A program made the position numbers and the translations under genes. The notes beneath the pieces are model-generated. The model had not been told where the DNA came from. It saw only the letters and a program-made list of their open reading frames with translations, and ran no database searches. From Cervus elaphus (Eukaryota > Chordata > Mammalia > Artiodactyla > Cervidae): a stretch of DNA of 64,000 nt. This document shows, in pieces, positions 54,738-64,000 of this stretch (position 1 is the first letter of the stretch; each line of letters begins with the position of its first letter). Location of the stretch: assembly GCF_910594005.1 (NCBI RefSeq), contig NC_057820.1, positions 9,305,001-9,369,000 of the forward strand. The letters run 5' to 3'.

Positions 54738-55481
54738 CTACAATCTCTTAACATCCTTAAAGTCCTCAGTGCATATTCCCTTCTTAGCTCTTTTCCTTTG
54801 TAATAATATCTCCTCAGGGACATAAAATCAGACTAATTCATCTGAAGCCTTTGAAAGCAACCTATCTACATTACCACATTTTTAAAAAATGCAAAAAGGA
54901 ATGCTATTTTCTATGCCTGTGCCCGGAGACAATTTTAGAGTGAGAGAAAATCAGCTCAGTGAGAGCCTCTGGGGAGCCTCGATTTCTGATATTAAAAGGA
55001 AACTGGTTTCTCCGTATCTCTTGTGTTTCGGACTTCAGCTTTTATTATTTTATTGCTACCAAGCTAGGAAAAAAGAAAAGAATAACACCATGCCATTCTG
55101 GAAATAAGTGACCTAATTTCAACCTCAGAAGAAAAGGAGAAATAAGAAGGCAAAGGGCAAAAAATATCTGCAGGAAGAACAGATTGGTTCTGGTTCAGAA
55201 TTAAGGTACCTTAGCAAAATCCTCTTGTGGCAGGGTCTGAAAAGGTAAGGTACAGAATGAATGACTTTGGGTGCATGCAAGCTTTTGGTAGAGTCAGGAG
55301 AAGAATCGAAATGCACAGTCAGCTCACTGCACCTGTAGCTTGTATCATCAAACCATGCAATTCCAAATTCAGCAAATGCTGGAAGCTCTAGTTCTAAGTG
55401 CAGTTTTAAAATTGGGACTCTCTCAATAAGGATCACTGGTTCTGCCCTTGGGGGAACTTGAATCCAGCAATAAGATTCCTC
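54738..55481. other. No recognised feature
   Basis: Unique sequence. A 196-codon open frame on the opposite strand (55125-55715) is half unique DNA and half the next Bov-tA, so it is not a plausible gene. Confidence 0.55.
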
Positions 55482-55705
55482 GGTTTCCCAGGTGGCGCTA
55501 GTGGTAAAGAACCGGCCTGCCAATGCAGGAGACACAGGAGTAATGGGTTTGATCTCTGGGCCGGGAAGATTCCCCTGGAGGAGGAAATGGCAACCCACTT
55601 TAGTATTTACCTGGAAAATCCCATGGACAGAGGAGCCTGGAGAGCTATAGTCCATAGGTTTGCAGAGAGTTGAACAGGAGTGAAGACATTTAGCATGCAT
55701 GCGTA
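55482..55705 (+). mobile_element. Bov-tA SINE (GGCGCTA subtype)
   Basis: Sense full-length copy starting GGTTTCCCAGGTGGCGCTA. Confidence 0.92.
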
Positions 55706-55984
55706 GCACAATCAAGAGGGTAGTGTGGTAAGCCAGTTGTCAGTCTACAATCACAAAACAATAAGCAAAGACAGATTTCTCTTCCCTGGAGAAGCAAACG
55801 CGGAGCTACGAGAGGAGAGCCATTTGCTATATTAATAAACAAAAGGGAAACACATTGAAGATTTTTCTTTAAAGCAGACACATAGAATTTTCTTTGTTAT
55901 GCAGTCTCTATTATTTTGGGTCTTTGAGAGAAGGAGCTCCTTTGAGCTTTATCCCTGGGCAAAGTAGAGGGTAAGATCAGTTCT

Positions 55985-56095
55985 GTGGCTATAAGTCAAA
56001 TTTCCTCATCTGTGATACTGGATAACAGAACCTTTGTTACAGAGTTTGTGAGGGTTGAGTGAACCTAGTTAAGGTCCTGACACAGAGAGAAGAGT
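55985..56095 (+). mobile_element. MIR SINE relic
   Basis: ATTTCCTCATCTGTGATACTGG, GAGGGTTGAGTGAACCTAG and GGTCCTGACACAGAG match the sense MIR 3' half. Confidence 0.62.
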
Positions 56096-56347
56096 TTGAA
56101 AGTTGCTTATTTTCCTTCCAGAAATGCCACAAGCCATGGCAAAACATATATATTTCTGGCATGTTGCTGGGGGGAAAAAACTGTATGAATAAAAAGGTAA
56201 ACATAAGGAAAAGACTGAAAAAATAATCCAAGGAGATTAGTAAAAGAAATATAGCAAGTTGTATTCCTTTAAAATCTCTAATTAGAGCTTTCCTTACAGC
56301 AAAAATTCTGATGTAAGGGATATATATTCTGATATATTCTAAAATAG

Positions 56348-56550
56348 GAAAGTGAAAGTTGATCATTTGTGTCTACTCTTTGCAACCCCATGGACTGTAG
56401 CTCGCCAAGCTCCTCTGTCCGTGGAATTCTCCAGGCAAGATACTGAAGTGGGTTGCCCTTCCCTTCTCCAGGGGATCTCCCCGAGTCAAGGATCGAACCC
56501 GGGTCTCCTGTATTACAGATGGTTTCTTTAGCATCTGGACCACCAGGACT
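56348..56550 (-). mobile_element. Bov-tA SINE
   Basis: Antisense copy with GGATCGAACCCGGGTCTCC, the reversed B-box region. Ends near GGACCACCAGGAC. Confidence 0.9.
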
Positions 56551-56861
56551 AGTTACTGTTTTGTAAAAGTCAAATCTTATGTTCAAATATTTCCAGCTTT
56601 CAATTTTCCTCCAGACTCTTGATCATTTGTTTGACTTTTCACTTAAGTTCCTGCATAACTTTAGCTCGTTATTTGCCTGTGGCCTTGGAAAGTTTCTCTT
56701 CGTGACCTCTGGAAGGACAGCTTACCAAGTCAGGCAGGTGGTGAGCTGCCTATCCTGGTCTCACTGTCTCTTCTCATCCTCTCAGGAACCCTCATATAGA
56801 CAACAGTATAATCCCCATTTTGCAAAAGAAGAAATTTTCATTTAAAAGAACATTGCCATTG
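56551..56861. other. No firm feature
   Basis: Unique sequence with a faint reversed-MIR-like segment at about 56780-56850 (ATCCCCATTTTGCAAAAGAAG). Confidence 0.4.
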
Positions 56862-57045
56862 AAGGGAACTTCCCCAGAGATCTCCTGGGTAAGAATCCGC
56901 TTAGCCATGTAAGAGATGTGGATTAGATCCCTGGTGGGGGAACTAGGATCTTATATGTCATGGGGCAGCCTGTGAACCACAGTGATCCCACATGACACAG
57001 TGAAGAACTTGATGCAACCAAATACATAAATTTAAAAAAAAGAAG
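56862..57045 (+). mobile_element. CHR-type SINE
   Basis: GGGAACTTCCCCAGAGATCTCC head, TTAGATCCCTGGTGGGGGAAC, and a tail with GATGCAACCAAATACATAAA ending in an A run. Diverged. Confidence 0.78.
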
Positions 57046-57049
57046 ATTG

Positions 57050-57230
57050 CAATAGGAGTGGACTTTGGGCATGCCTTGCCTGGCTTTGGATCTTGGTCCC
57101 TTCTTTACTTGATGTGTGATTTTGAGCAAGTTGTTTGACCTCAGATTCCGTAAAATGGAAATAACATCTGTACTTATTGAATATAATTATTTTAAGTTTG
57201 AAAGAGAATAATGCTTGTTATGTGCTTATT
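57050..57230 (+). mobile_element. MIR SINE
   Basis: GTGTGATTTTGAGCAAGTTG, TTGACCTCAGATTCCGTAAAATGG and AATAACATCTGTACTTA follow the sense MIR core and tail. Confidence 0.76.
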
Positions 57231-57827
57231 GTAGCACATTTCACTAAGGGAACTTAGAATAAATTTTAGCTATAATTACTGCTATTAAAGATATTTAGTA
57301 AATAGCATAACCTCCTGTAAAAAGCATGCAAGCCTGTCTCCAGGGCTAAAATTCTCCACCATTAGGGTGTTCACCCCTCAAGTTTTGTGTTATTTTATAA
57401 ACTGAAGACAAACTACTATAGTCTTTGGGAGGCAATTATTAAAGCTTAAAATATGATCAGGAATTTTATTTAAGAAATGTCAAGGTGTCAGAACTTCAAG
57501 GTGTAAATATTTTATTCTTCCTATAATTGAAATTGAAGGTTGGATATATATGATGTGCAAATAAAATAAAAGTACACATAGAGTGATTTAACATGAGCAT
57601 CTTCAATAATGAAAATGGCAAGAAAGTGTCCTTCCTTACAAGGATAATGAACAATTTACAGGAGAAGTAAATAAAAGTGGCTGCTCATTAAAGTCTTAGC
57701 AATAAGCCGCCTGTGGTTAAAAAAAAAAAAAAAGAACTTATTAGGGCTTGAATGCAGGATAGGCTAAGTGTATTGATGGATGACTCTAAGAAGAGCTCTA
57801 TAGGAAAGTGGGGAGTAGTTAAAAGGG
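57231..57827. other. No recognised feature
   Basis: AT-rich unique DNA with a poly(A) run at 57719-57734. Confidence 0.5.
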
Positions 57828-57838
57828 ATAAAGAAACA

Positions 57839-58058
57839 CAATGGGGTTTCTCAGGTGCCTCAGGGGTAAAGAACCCATCTGCCAATGCAGGAGACACAGA
57901 AGACCCAGGCTGCATCCCTGGGTCAGGAAGATCCCCTGACGGAGGAAATGGCAACCCACTGTAGTATTCTTACCTGGGAAATGTCATGGACAGAGGAGCC
58001 TGGCGGGCTACAGTCCATGGGGTCGCAAAGAGTCAGACACGACTGAGCGACTGAGAGC
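57839..58058 (+). mobile_element. Bov-tA SINE with perfect 11-bp TSD
   Basis: Sense full-length copy. ATAAAGAAACA is exact at 57828-57838 and 58059-58069. Low divergence. Confidence 0.95.
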
Positions 58059-58127
58059 ATAAAGAAACATGATGAGACCAAGTTGCCTCCTTCTGTGTTT
58101 CTGAATGGACAAAGAAACAGCCATTCA

Positions 58128-58225
58128 TTGTATACGGCTCTTTGCAAGCATATGGACTGTTGCCTGCCAGGCTCCTCTGTCTATGGGATTCTCCAGGTAA
58201 GAATACTGGAGTGGTTAACTGAGAG
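58128..58225 (-). mobile_element. Bov-tA fragment duplicating the 59062 junction
   Basis: Antisense SINE piece almost identical to 59062-59160, including the non-consensus joint TGGAGTGGTTAACTG where normal SINEs read GGGTTGCCATTTCC. Confidence 0.88.
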
Positions 58226-59034
58226 AGGACTGATTAGTGTCCACTTAGCTTCAAGAGTGTTCCACTTGGCACTAAGATGAGAGGTTGGGGCAGTCTTTGT
58301 GCCTCTCTGATTTTTTGGAACCAAGAGCTTTAAGACATTTGAGCACCCAGAAGGAGACTTTGCTTGTAGTCAACACCTTTTTCTTACATTTCTTTGAATT
58401 TTTGTTCTAAGGATGAACTTGGATTTCTAAATTCCTGATATTTTGTGATATTAGGAGCATGACTTCACATCTGTGCAAAATAGAAGGACTGATGAAAAGC
58501 AACTCTCTCTCCCTCTAAGGTTTTCAAAAGAAGGATCATTTCCCCAAAGTTCTTGCCTGCTGCATGGGAGCTGGTTTAATTGGAGGAAGTAGAGGGTTCT
58601 GAGTGTGAAAGAGATTGGGAAGAAGTGCACTAAGGGGGTTTCTTAGAGAAAGAATGAAGGTTCCTGGCTAGCTCACTGGCTAATCCATTCCTAGAAATAT
58701 AGGGACCCAGCTGTGCTTGGAAATTAGTAATTTCTTTCAAATGTTTTTAAAAATAATATGGAACAAATGTCCTTTATTATACCATACCCTTGGCTGATCC
58801 AGACAGTGTCACATAATCAAACCAACATTTCTGCAATAAAATATATGCTTAGTTCTGTGAAGTGGGATAAAGACTATAATTGGCTTTGTAACAGTTCAGT
58901 GTTGTTGAGTTCATTCAAGCTGAACAGTTCTCCTGTTAAGATAGCTTTCCCCAAAAGCAGTGCTTCCTCAGGACATATCCTTTGACTCATAATTGAATTT
59001 TTGTCTTTCCTTTGGCCTCCCTTCAATTCCCTGT
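58226..59034. other. No recognised feature
   Basis: About 810 bp of unique sequence. Confidence 0.5.
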
Positions 59035-59153
59035 GCGTGCATGCATGCTAAGTTGCTTCAGTTGTATACGACTCTTTGCAAGCCTATGGACTGTAGCCTG
59101 CCAGGCTCCTCTGTCTATGGGATTCTCCAGGTAAGAATACTGGAGTGGTTAAC
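59035..59153 (-). mobile_element. Bov-tA SINE, part 1, split
   Basis: Antisense tail half ending at GTGGTTAAC. The matching head half resumes at 59631. Confidence 0.88.
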
Positions 59154-59630
59154 TGTGAGAAACATGGCCATCAGCCCAAACTCAAAGAAAGGACTTGGAG
59201 ACACGAGATGCAGTGGGAAGCAAGGCTTTAATGAGGGTCTTCAAGACTGGGATTGGCAGGCACGCCCAAAGTCCTTACACAGAGCATCTTATCCCAAGCA
59301 CGCAAGTCCCTCCCCCATTTCCTCATTGGCTGAGTACTGTGGGGTGATCAGTCTTCCTGGATGTCTCCTAGGTTTGTTCTCTACTTGTTTATGGCCAGGC
59401 CCCTCCCTGACATTTTGTTCCCTCTTCTTCCTTTGCACCTTTTCTTGTTCTTATATTTTGAATTCACCAATAGGATGACCCTCGTGAAAATCCTAGGCAT
59501 GCCAGCCTCTCTTTGTTTGCCAGGAGTTTCTAGTTTTGCAACCCTTATGGCTACTGGCTATTACATCAGCAAGCTGTCATTCAAAGCTAGCTATTCTTGA
59601 AAGTATACTTTTAAAAAAAATTTTTTTACA
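59154..59630 (-). mobile_element. Probable solo ERV LTR (477 bp) inside a Bov-tA
   Basis: Bounded by TG (TGTGAGAAAC) and CA (TTTTTTTACA). Read in reverse it has a CCAAT box (59325-59329), a GATAAGA TATA-like site near 59288, an ATTAAA polyadenylation signal (59227-59232) and CTTGCTTCCC-type R/U5 sequence. That order is as in a retroviral LTR. The six-base flanks GTTAAC and GTAGCC would be a decayed TSD. The specific ERV family is not recognised and no coding sequence is present. Confidence 0.62.
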
Positions 59631-59732
59631 GTAGCCATGACCTTCTCCAGGGGATCTTCCTGACCCAGGGATTGAACCCGCATCTGCATAGGCAGAAGGA
59701 TTCTTTACTGCTGGGCTACCAGGGAAGTCCCC
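59631..59732 (-). mobile_element. Bov-tA SINE, part 2
   Basis: Antisense head half from GTAGCCATGACCTTCTCCAG to CTACCAGGGAAGTCC, completing the element begun at 59035. Confidence 0.88.
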
Positions 59733-60190
59733 AGTTCTTTGCATTTCTGTCTAATTTTCCATTAAGAATTTGGAAAGCAAATGCCAGATATTTTTGTAGA
59801 GTTTATAGAGGACAGGTTCATTCACCAGAAATCAACATAAGAACAAGGTTTTTTGGGTCTTTAAAATGTAACTGCTGTATTTTGTGTGACTCAGAATCCA
59901 TAAGTTTAGTTTCTAGCCAACAATTTCCTTTATTGCCTAGTGTTCAAATCCCACCCCTGGATGTGTTCCATCCCACCCCTGCATATGAAAGCACTTATCA
60001 AGGGACTGGTTTTACTGTAATCATTCAATTGAAGAACTTGATTTTTTTCCAATGAGAGTTAATATATTTTTGAAAGTTTTGCTTTTTATCATTTCACTAA
60101 TTTGAGCACAAGCAGATCCATTTTTGTGTTTTTACACAGCTAAACAATGTGTGAACATTTCTGTGTGATGGCCACATTACTAGACTATCA
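59733..60190. other. No recognised feature
   Basis: 460 bp of unique sequence. Confidence 0.5.
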
Positions 60191-60350
60191 CAGTAATTCT
60201 CTAACTTAGGCATGCATCAGAAGCAACGAAAGGTCCCCAAAGGGTCCCCATTTCCAGAGTTTCTTATGCAGGGGTTTTGTGGTGGGCCTGAGAATTTGCA
60301 TTTCTAACAAGTTCCCGGGACGTTCTGATGCTGCTGAGAACAACCAGGCT
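60191..60350 (+). mobile_element. MER20 hAT DNA transposon
   Basis: Starts CAGTAATTCTCTAAC, has GGCATGCATCAGAAGC, CCAGAGTTTCTTATGCAG and GGGCCTGAGAATTTGCATTTC, in MER20 order. The right terminus is eroded. Confidence 0.9.
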
Positions 60351-61289
60351 TTAGCTTGTTGTGGTGCTAATCAGATGGCAGGGGGAGGCAAGGAGACTCA
60401 GACAGATGGCTGTGAGTGTTCACTAAAAGGAGAGAGAAAGAGGACATGTCAGAATATTCAGCAGAAGATAGAGACAAGAAGGGAGGTGAGCAACTGAGAA
60501 ATTCAGAAGTGTGCCTTCAATCCTTCCAATCACAAGATTAAAGGCAGATGGCTTCGGGGGAAGGGATTGGGCAAGGCTCTTGAGAATGCAGTGCAAAGCA
60601 GGGGGTACCCTGATGACTTGATGATGGAACCATGAGCAGACAGCAGGAGGAAGAATAAAGAGATTGAGCTCCAACACCAAACAGCCCTTGGTTTCAACCC
60701 ATGATTTCCAGTTTATCCAAGTGATTTGATTTTCTATAAATTAGTTAACCTCTGACAATTAGTTGTCACATCTATGAAGTAGGGGCAATTTGAATAATGT
60801 GATGGAGATGAACTGAACTGTGTCAGACACTTAATACAGAGTTTTCAAAGAGATAAATTATTAAACTATTTCTATAAATTACAATAATAGAATCAGCTAC
60901 TGATCATGGAACACTGGAACCATGGATCACATTTGCTGTGTGTTTGCATCCAAGCAAGATTTACAATGATTAAATTGTAATCATTTTGAGAGATAAGAGG
61001 GAATTACAAACTGCAGAGAAGTCACAATCCCTCACTTCCAGTTACTGGGATGTTTAACCAGAGCAAAAATTTGCCACTAATTATATGTCTATATGTCCTA
61101 AGATCCTTGAAGGATGTTTAGGAACATTCATCAAGATTAAGGGTCTATTCCAAGACTCTAATATGTCATTCCAAAGTTAACAATAGCAATAACAATAAAA
61201 CAATATAAATGAATATTTATCGAATTGTTTCTAAATTTCTATGTGCCAGGCCAACACCACTGTAATGTGAATACATATGCACATTTGTG
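60351..61289. other. No recognised feature
   Basis: 940 bp of unique DNA ending in a short TG-rich patch (about 61286-61296). Confidence 0.5.
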
Positions 61290-61301
61290 TGTGTGTACAT
61301 G

Positions 61302-61853
61302 TGTAGAAAAAATGCTTCCTTCTTGGAAGGAAAGCTATGACAAATCTAGAGAGCATATTAAAAAGCAGAGACCTTCCTTGCCTTGCCAACAAAGGTGCAT
61401 ATAGCCTAAGTTATGGCTTTTCTAGTAGTCATATATGGATGTGAGAGTTGGACTGTAAAGAAGACTGAATGCTGAAGAGTCAATTATTTTGAATTATTGT
61501 GCTGGAGAAGATTCTTGAGAATCCCTTGGACTGCAAGAGATCAAACCAGTCAATCCTGGGGGAAATCAACCCTGAATATTCATTGGAAGGACTGATGCTG
61601 AAACTGAAGCTCTGATACTTTGGCCGCTTGATGACAAGAGCCAACTCACTGGAAAAGACCCTGATGCTGGGAAAGATTGAAGACGAAAGGAGAAGAGAGC
61701 AGCAGAGGATGAGATGGTTAAATAGCATCACTGACTCAAGGTACATGAATTTGAGCAAACTCTGGGAGACAGTGCAGGACAGAGAAGCCTGGCATGCCAT
61801 AGTCCAAGGGGTTACAAAGAGTTGGTTATGGCTTAGTGATTGAAAAACAACAA
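61302..61853 (+). mobile_element. BovB 3' end with TSD, AAC-type tail
   Basis: From TAGAAAAAATGCTTCCTTC to the ACAACAA tail. TGTGTGTACATG (61290-61301) and TGTGTGTATATG (61854-61865) flank it with one mismatch. Confidence 0.9.
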
Positions 61854-61865
61854 TGTGTGTATATG

Positions 61866-62739
61866 CTAGCCCCAAACTCCTCTAAATACAGCCTTGATTA
61901 GAAAAAAAAAAATTGTAAGTACCAACAGTCAAGTGGGCTCAATCAAGTGTTGCTAACCATGTTTCTTTTCCATATCCAAAAATGGAGGGTGGGGTAAATA
62001 CAACCTCACCCATCCTCGTGGAGGGAGTCAAGGTGACCACTTACTCAATGGCTCGGAGAACTAACTTTCTGACTAGGAGTCATCTGTCAAGTTTCCTTCA
62101 TTAGTCTAGGTGGCAAAGAGAGTGCTTTCCTGGTCCCCACACAGATATGGCCTTGCTTTAGGAGAGAAGATATTAAACAAATAGATTTTCTTGATATTAA
62201 TCACCTCCTAACTCATCCTCTGACCCTCTGGCTGACATAATATACCATTGCTTTTCTATTTATGTCTCCTTGCCTCTCAATCCCCACCCCCCATTACTAG
62301 CTTCTTATTTTATTCTCTGTCGCTTGAATCCTGGTGAGAATGAGCAATGTTCCAGTGTAACACATTAGCAAACATAAGGTTTCAGTAACTGAGATGTATT
62401 AGTCTAAGGAGACCGAGTCAGTAGAGTTTGTTTCATTAAGTTAAAAGGCTTCAAGAGACAATTAGCACCCTACACTGAAGTGGAGAAAAAACTCACTACT
62501 GTTTATAGAAGTCATCACACTGGCAATGTTGCTTGAACTTCAAACTTGAATCCAATTCACAATTTGTTGTTTTAAGGCTTACGGTTTCTCAGAAATATTA
62601 GGGAAGAGACAATAATATCTTTAAGTTCTTTTTTATGGATAGAGAAGAGAGACCTCCCACATTTAAAGTGTCCACATCTTTCTAATTTCAGTTTCCAATG
62701 CTCATGTTTATCACCAAGCTTGTAATACTAAAGCTGAAA
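61866..62739. other. No recognised feature
   Basis: 870 bp of unique sequence. Short A run at about 61901-61911. Confidence 0.5.
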
Positions 62740-62860
62740 TCATCTAATTATAGCTACTTCCCCCACTGGTCCATGAGCTAGTGGGATCCTGACTTATTCA
62801 TTATTGGATGGTCAGTATTTCAGACCCTGGCACATGCAGTGTGCCAAACTGAACTCAACT
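62740..62860 (+). mobile_element. Possible L2 3' end relic
   Basis: CCCCCACTGGTCCATGAGC and CAGACCCTGGCACATGCAG fit the sense L2 3' end, with heavy divergence. Confidence 0.5.
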
Positions 62861-64000
62861 GATGGATGTTGGGAGGAAGGGTCCTTTTCAAATTAAGGCT
62901 ATTATAAATTCTTGTAGGAGGCTGGCTCTTATTGAGCTCTCAATATTAGATAGGTTGCATGCCTCTTAGGGTATGCGACTCCAGGAATATCTGATGTAAA
63001 TCCTCAACTGTCAATTGTCCAGGGCCAGGTTAAAGAATTTGTAAATTCTATGTGTATAACCTAGAGATGTCCTTCCATTCAGGGATGGGGATAATGATTA
63101 AGCAACTAACCTTTCACTTCTGCTATAACTTCAACACATGGGCTCTCCTACATTGATTCACCCATATAATACTTTAAATCAACTCAGGCTAGATCTGACA
63201 TATAGGAATTAATAGCTGTGTGTGTGTCCTGGATTCTCTAGATGATTGGGGTTTTGAGGAAAGAAGTTGGCATTTTAGCTGATCAGAGTCAGGTTAAAGG
63301 TAGGTATAGACGCTTTCATTGACTGGAATGTCTCCATACATTTCCTCTTCTATGAACTTCGTAAGCAGAGATGGCAAGCATGACATTGGAAGGTCCTTAG
63401 ATAGAAAAGAAAAAAATAAGAGAATCATACCCACAGTGGGTGGGTGGGGAAGATTTTTCAAAAATAAGACCTGGTCTGGATCCAGCTTAGCCATCTCAGC
63501 AGTACCCCCTGCTATCACAATTTTGGGTTATCTGCATCATCCTTCCCTTTCATTCCTTTGTTTTCTGAAACTTGACTATAACACCCAGTACAAACTCAAA
63601 CTTTCGTGAACTTTGATAGTCAAGGCTTATTTCTAACATGCAAATTAGATACCTGAGAGATCATTTTCCCTTCTATGCTTGAAAAATGTATCTCATCTTT
63701 TCTTTTTGCCAAAGACAATAAATTAACGATGAACTCAAAACTGTCAGTCCAGATCCAAATTTTTCTTGACCCCCTGATGAGATTAAATTCAAAACCAATT
63801 AGCTGTTCTGTGACTTTCACCTTTGATGGATGGCAGTCATTGCTTTCCTCCCCCCAGGAGTAAAACAAGAAGCACAGAGTTGAAAGGGATAAAATAGCTT
63901 CTGGATCAGAAACCTTCAGTGTCTCCTGGTTTTAGTGATTTCCTCAGGCAAAGTTGTAGTATTTTTTTCATATCAGCGAACCATAATTTGGCCTTAGAGC
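62861..64000. other. Unique sequence to the window edge
   Basis: 1.1 kb without a recognised repeat. Open frames of 60-96 codons around 63294-63868 lie on both strands and show no family resemblance. Confidence 0.5.

Noticed and set aside
55125..55715. 196-codon open frame on the minus strand
   Set aside because: Its N-terminal third is antisense Bov-tA sequence and the rest has no recognisable domain. SINE-derived open frames are common here.
63294..63868. Overlapping frames on both strands near the right edge
   Set aside because: Short (62-96 codons), no family motif, and no consistent codon signal.

Overview
The window is nuclear DNA from a ruminant artiodactyl (cattle, sheep, goat or a close relative). 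The evidence is the density of ruminant-restricted retroposons: BovB (an RTE-clade LINE) with CTGAA-type 3' tails, Bov-tA SINEs (a tRNA-like head joined to a BovB-derived tail), one dimeric Bov-A2 SINE, cetartiodactyl CHR SINEs and a bovine-type L1 3' UTR. The sequence alone does not separate Bos from other bovids. I see no host protein-coding exon, tRNA, rRNA or CpG island. Every long open stretch I could explain lies in a retrotransposon. The window reads as intergenic or deep intronic DNA.

Layout. 1-9 kb: BovB copies in both orientations, a Tigger-like DNA transposon (1443-1896), an MIR and two Bov-tA. 9-13 kb: a unique stretch, then a SINE cluster in which a BovB tail has jumped into a Bov-tA. 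13.2-15.6 kb: a 2.4-kb antisense BovB with a 12-bp target-site duplication (TSD). 16-24 kb: old layers (L2 split by an MIR, a MER1-like hAT, MER5A, L2, L1) with younger SINEs and BovB on top. 25.6-29.5 kb: the 5' part of an old L1, interrupted by SINEs. 30-43 kb: mostly unique DNA with scattered L1, MIR, L2 and Bov-tA copies, including a 315-bp L1 insertion with a perfect 15-bp TSD. 43.2-45.2 kb: an L1 3' half carrying at least five nested insertions. 46.6-50.4 kb: a BovB pair, the second nearly full length with endonuclease, linker and RT remnants. 50.5-52.8 kb: another L1 3' half with a nested BovB and a 35-bp inverted repeat. 53-64 kb: sparse, with CHR and Bov-tA SINEs, MIRs, a MER20 and a Bov-tA apparently split by a solo LTR.

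How the parts relate. BovB is the autonomous partner. Bov-tA and Bov-A2 share its 3' end and presumably used its machinery. L1 presumably mobilised the poly(A)-tailed sequences. All BovB and L1 reading frames here are broken, so nothing looks capable of autonomous movement. I did not find a new functional system. The points most worth checking are structural: exact nested insertions with readable TSDs, a poly(A)-only insertion, an unidentified 79-bp retroposon, a large stem-loop, a duplicated SINE/LTR junction, and two BovB copies whose frame stops exactly at the catalytic tyrosine codon.

Family names come from memory of consensus sequences, not from a database search. Element edges are accurate to a few bases where a TSD is given and to roughly 10-30 bases elsewhere.
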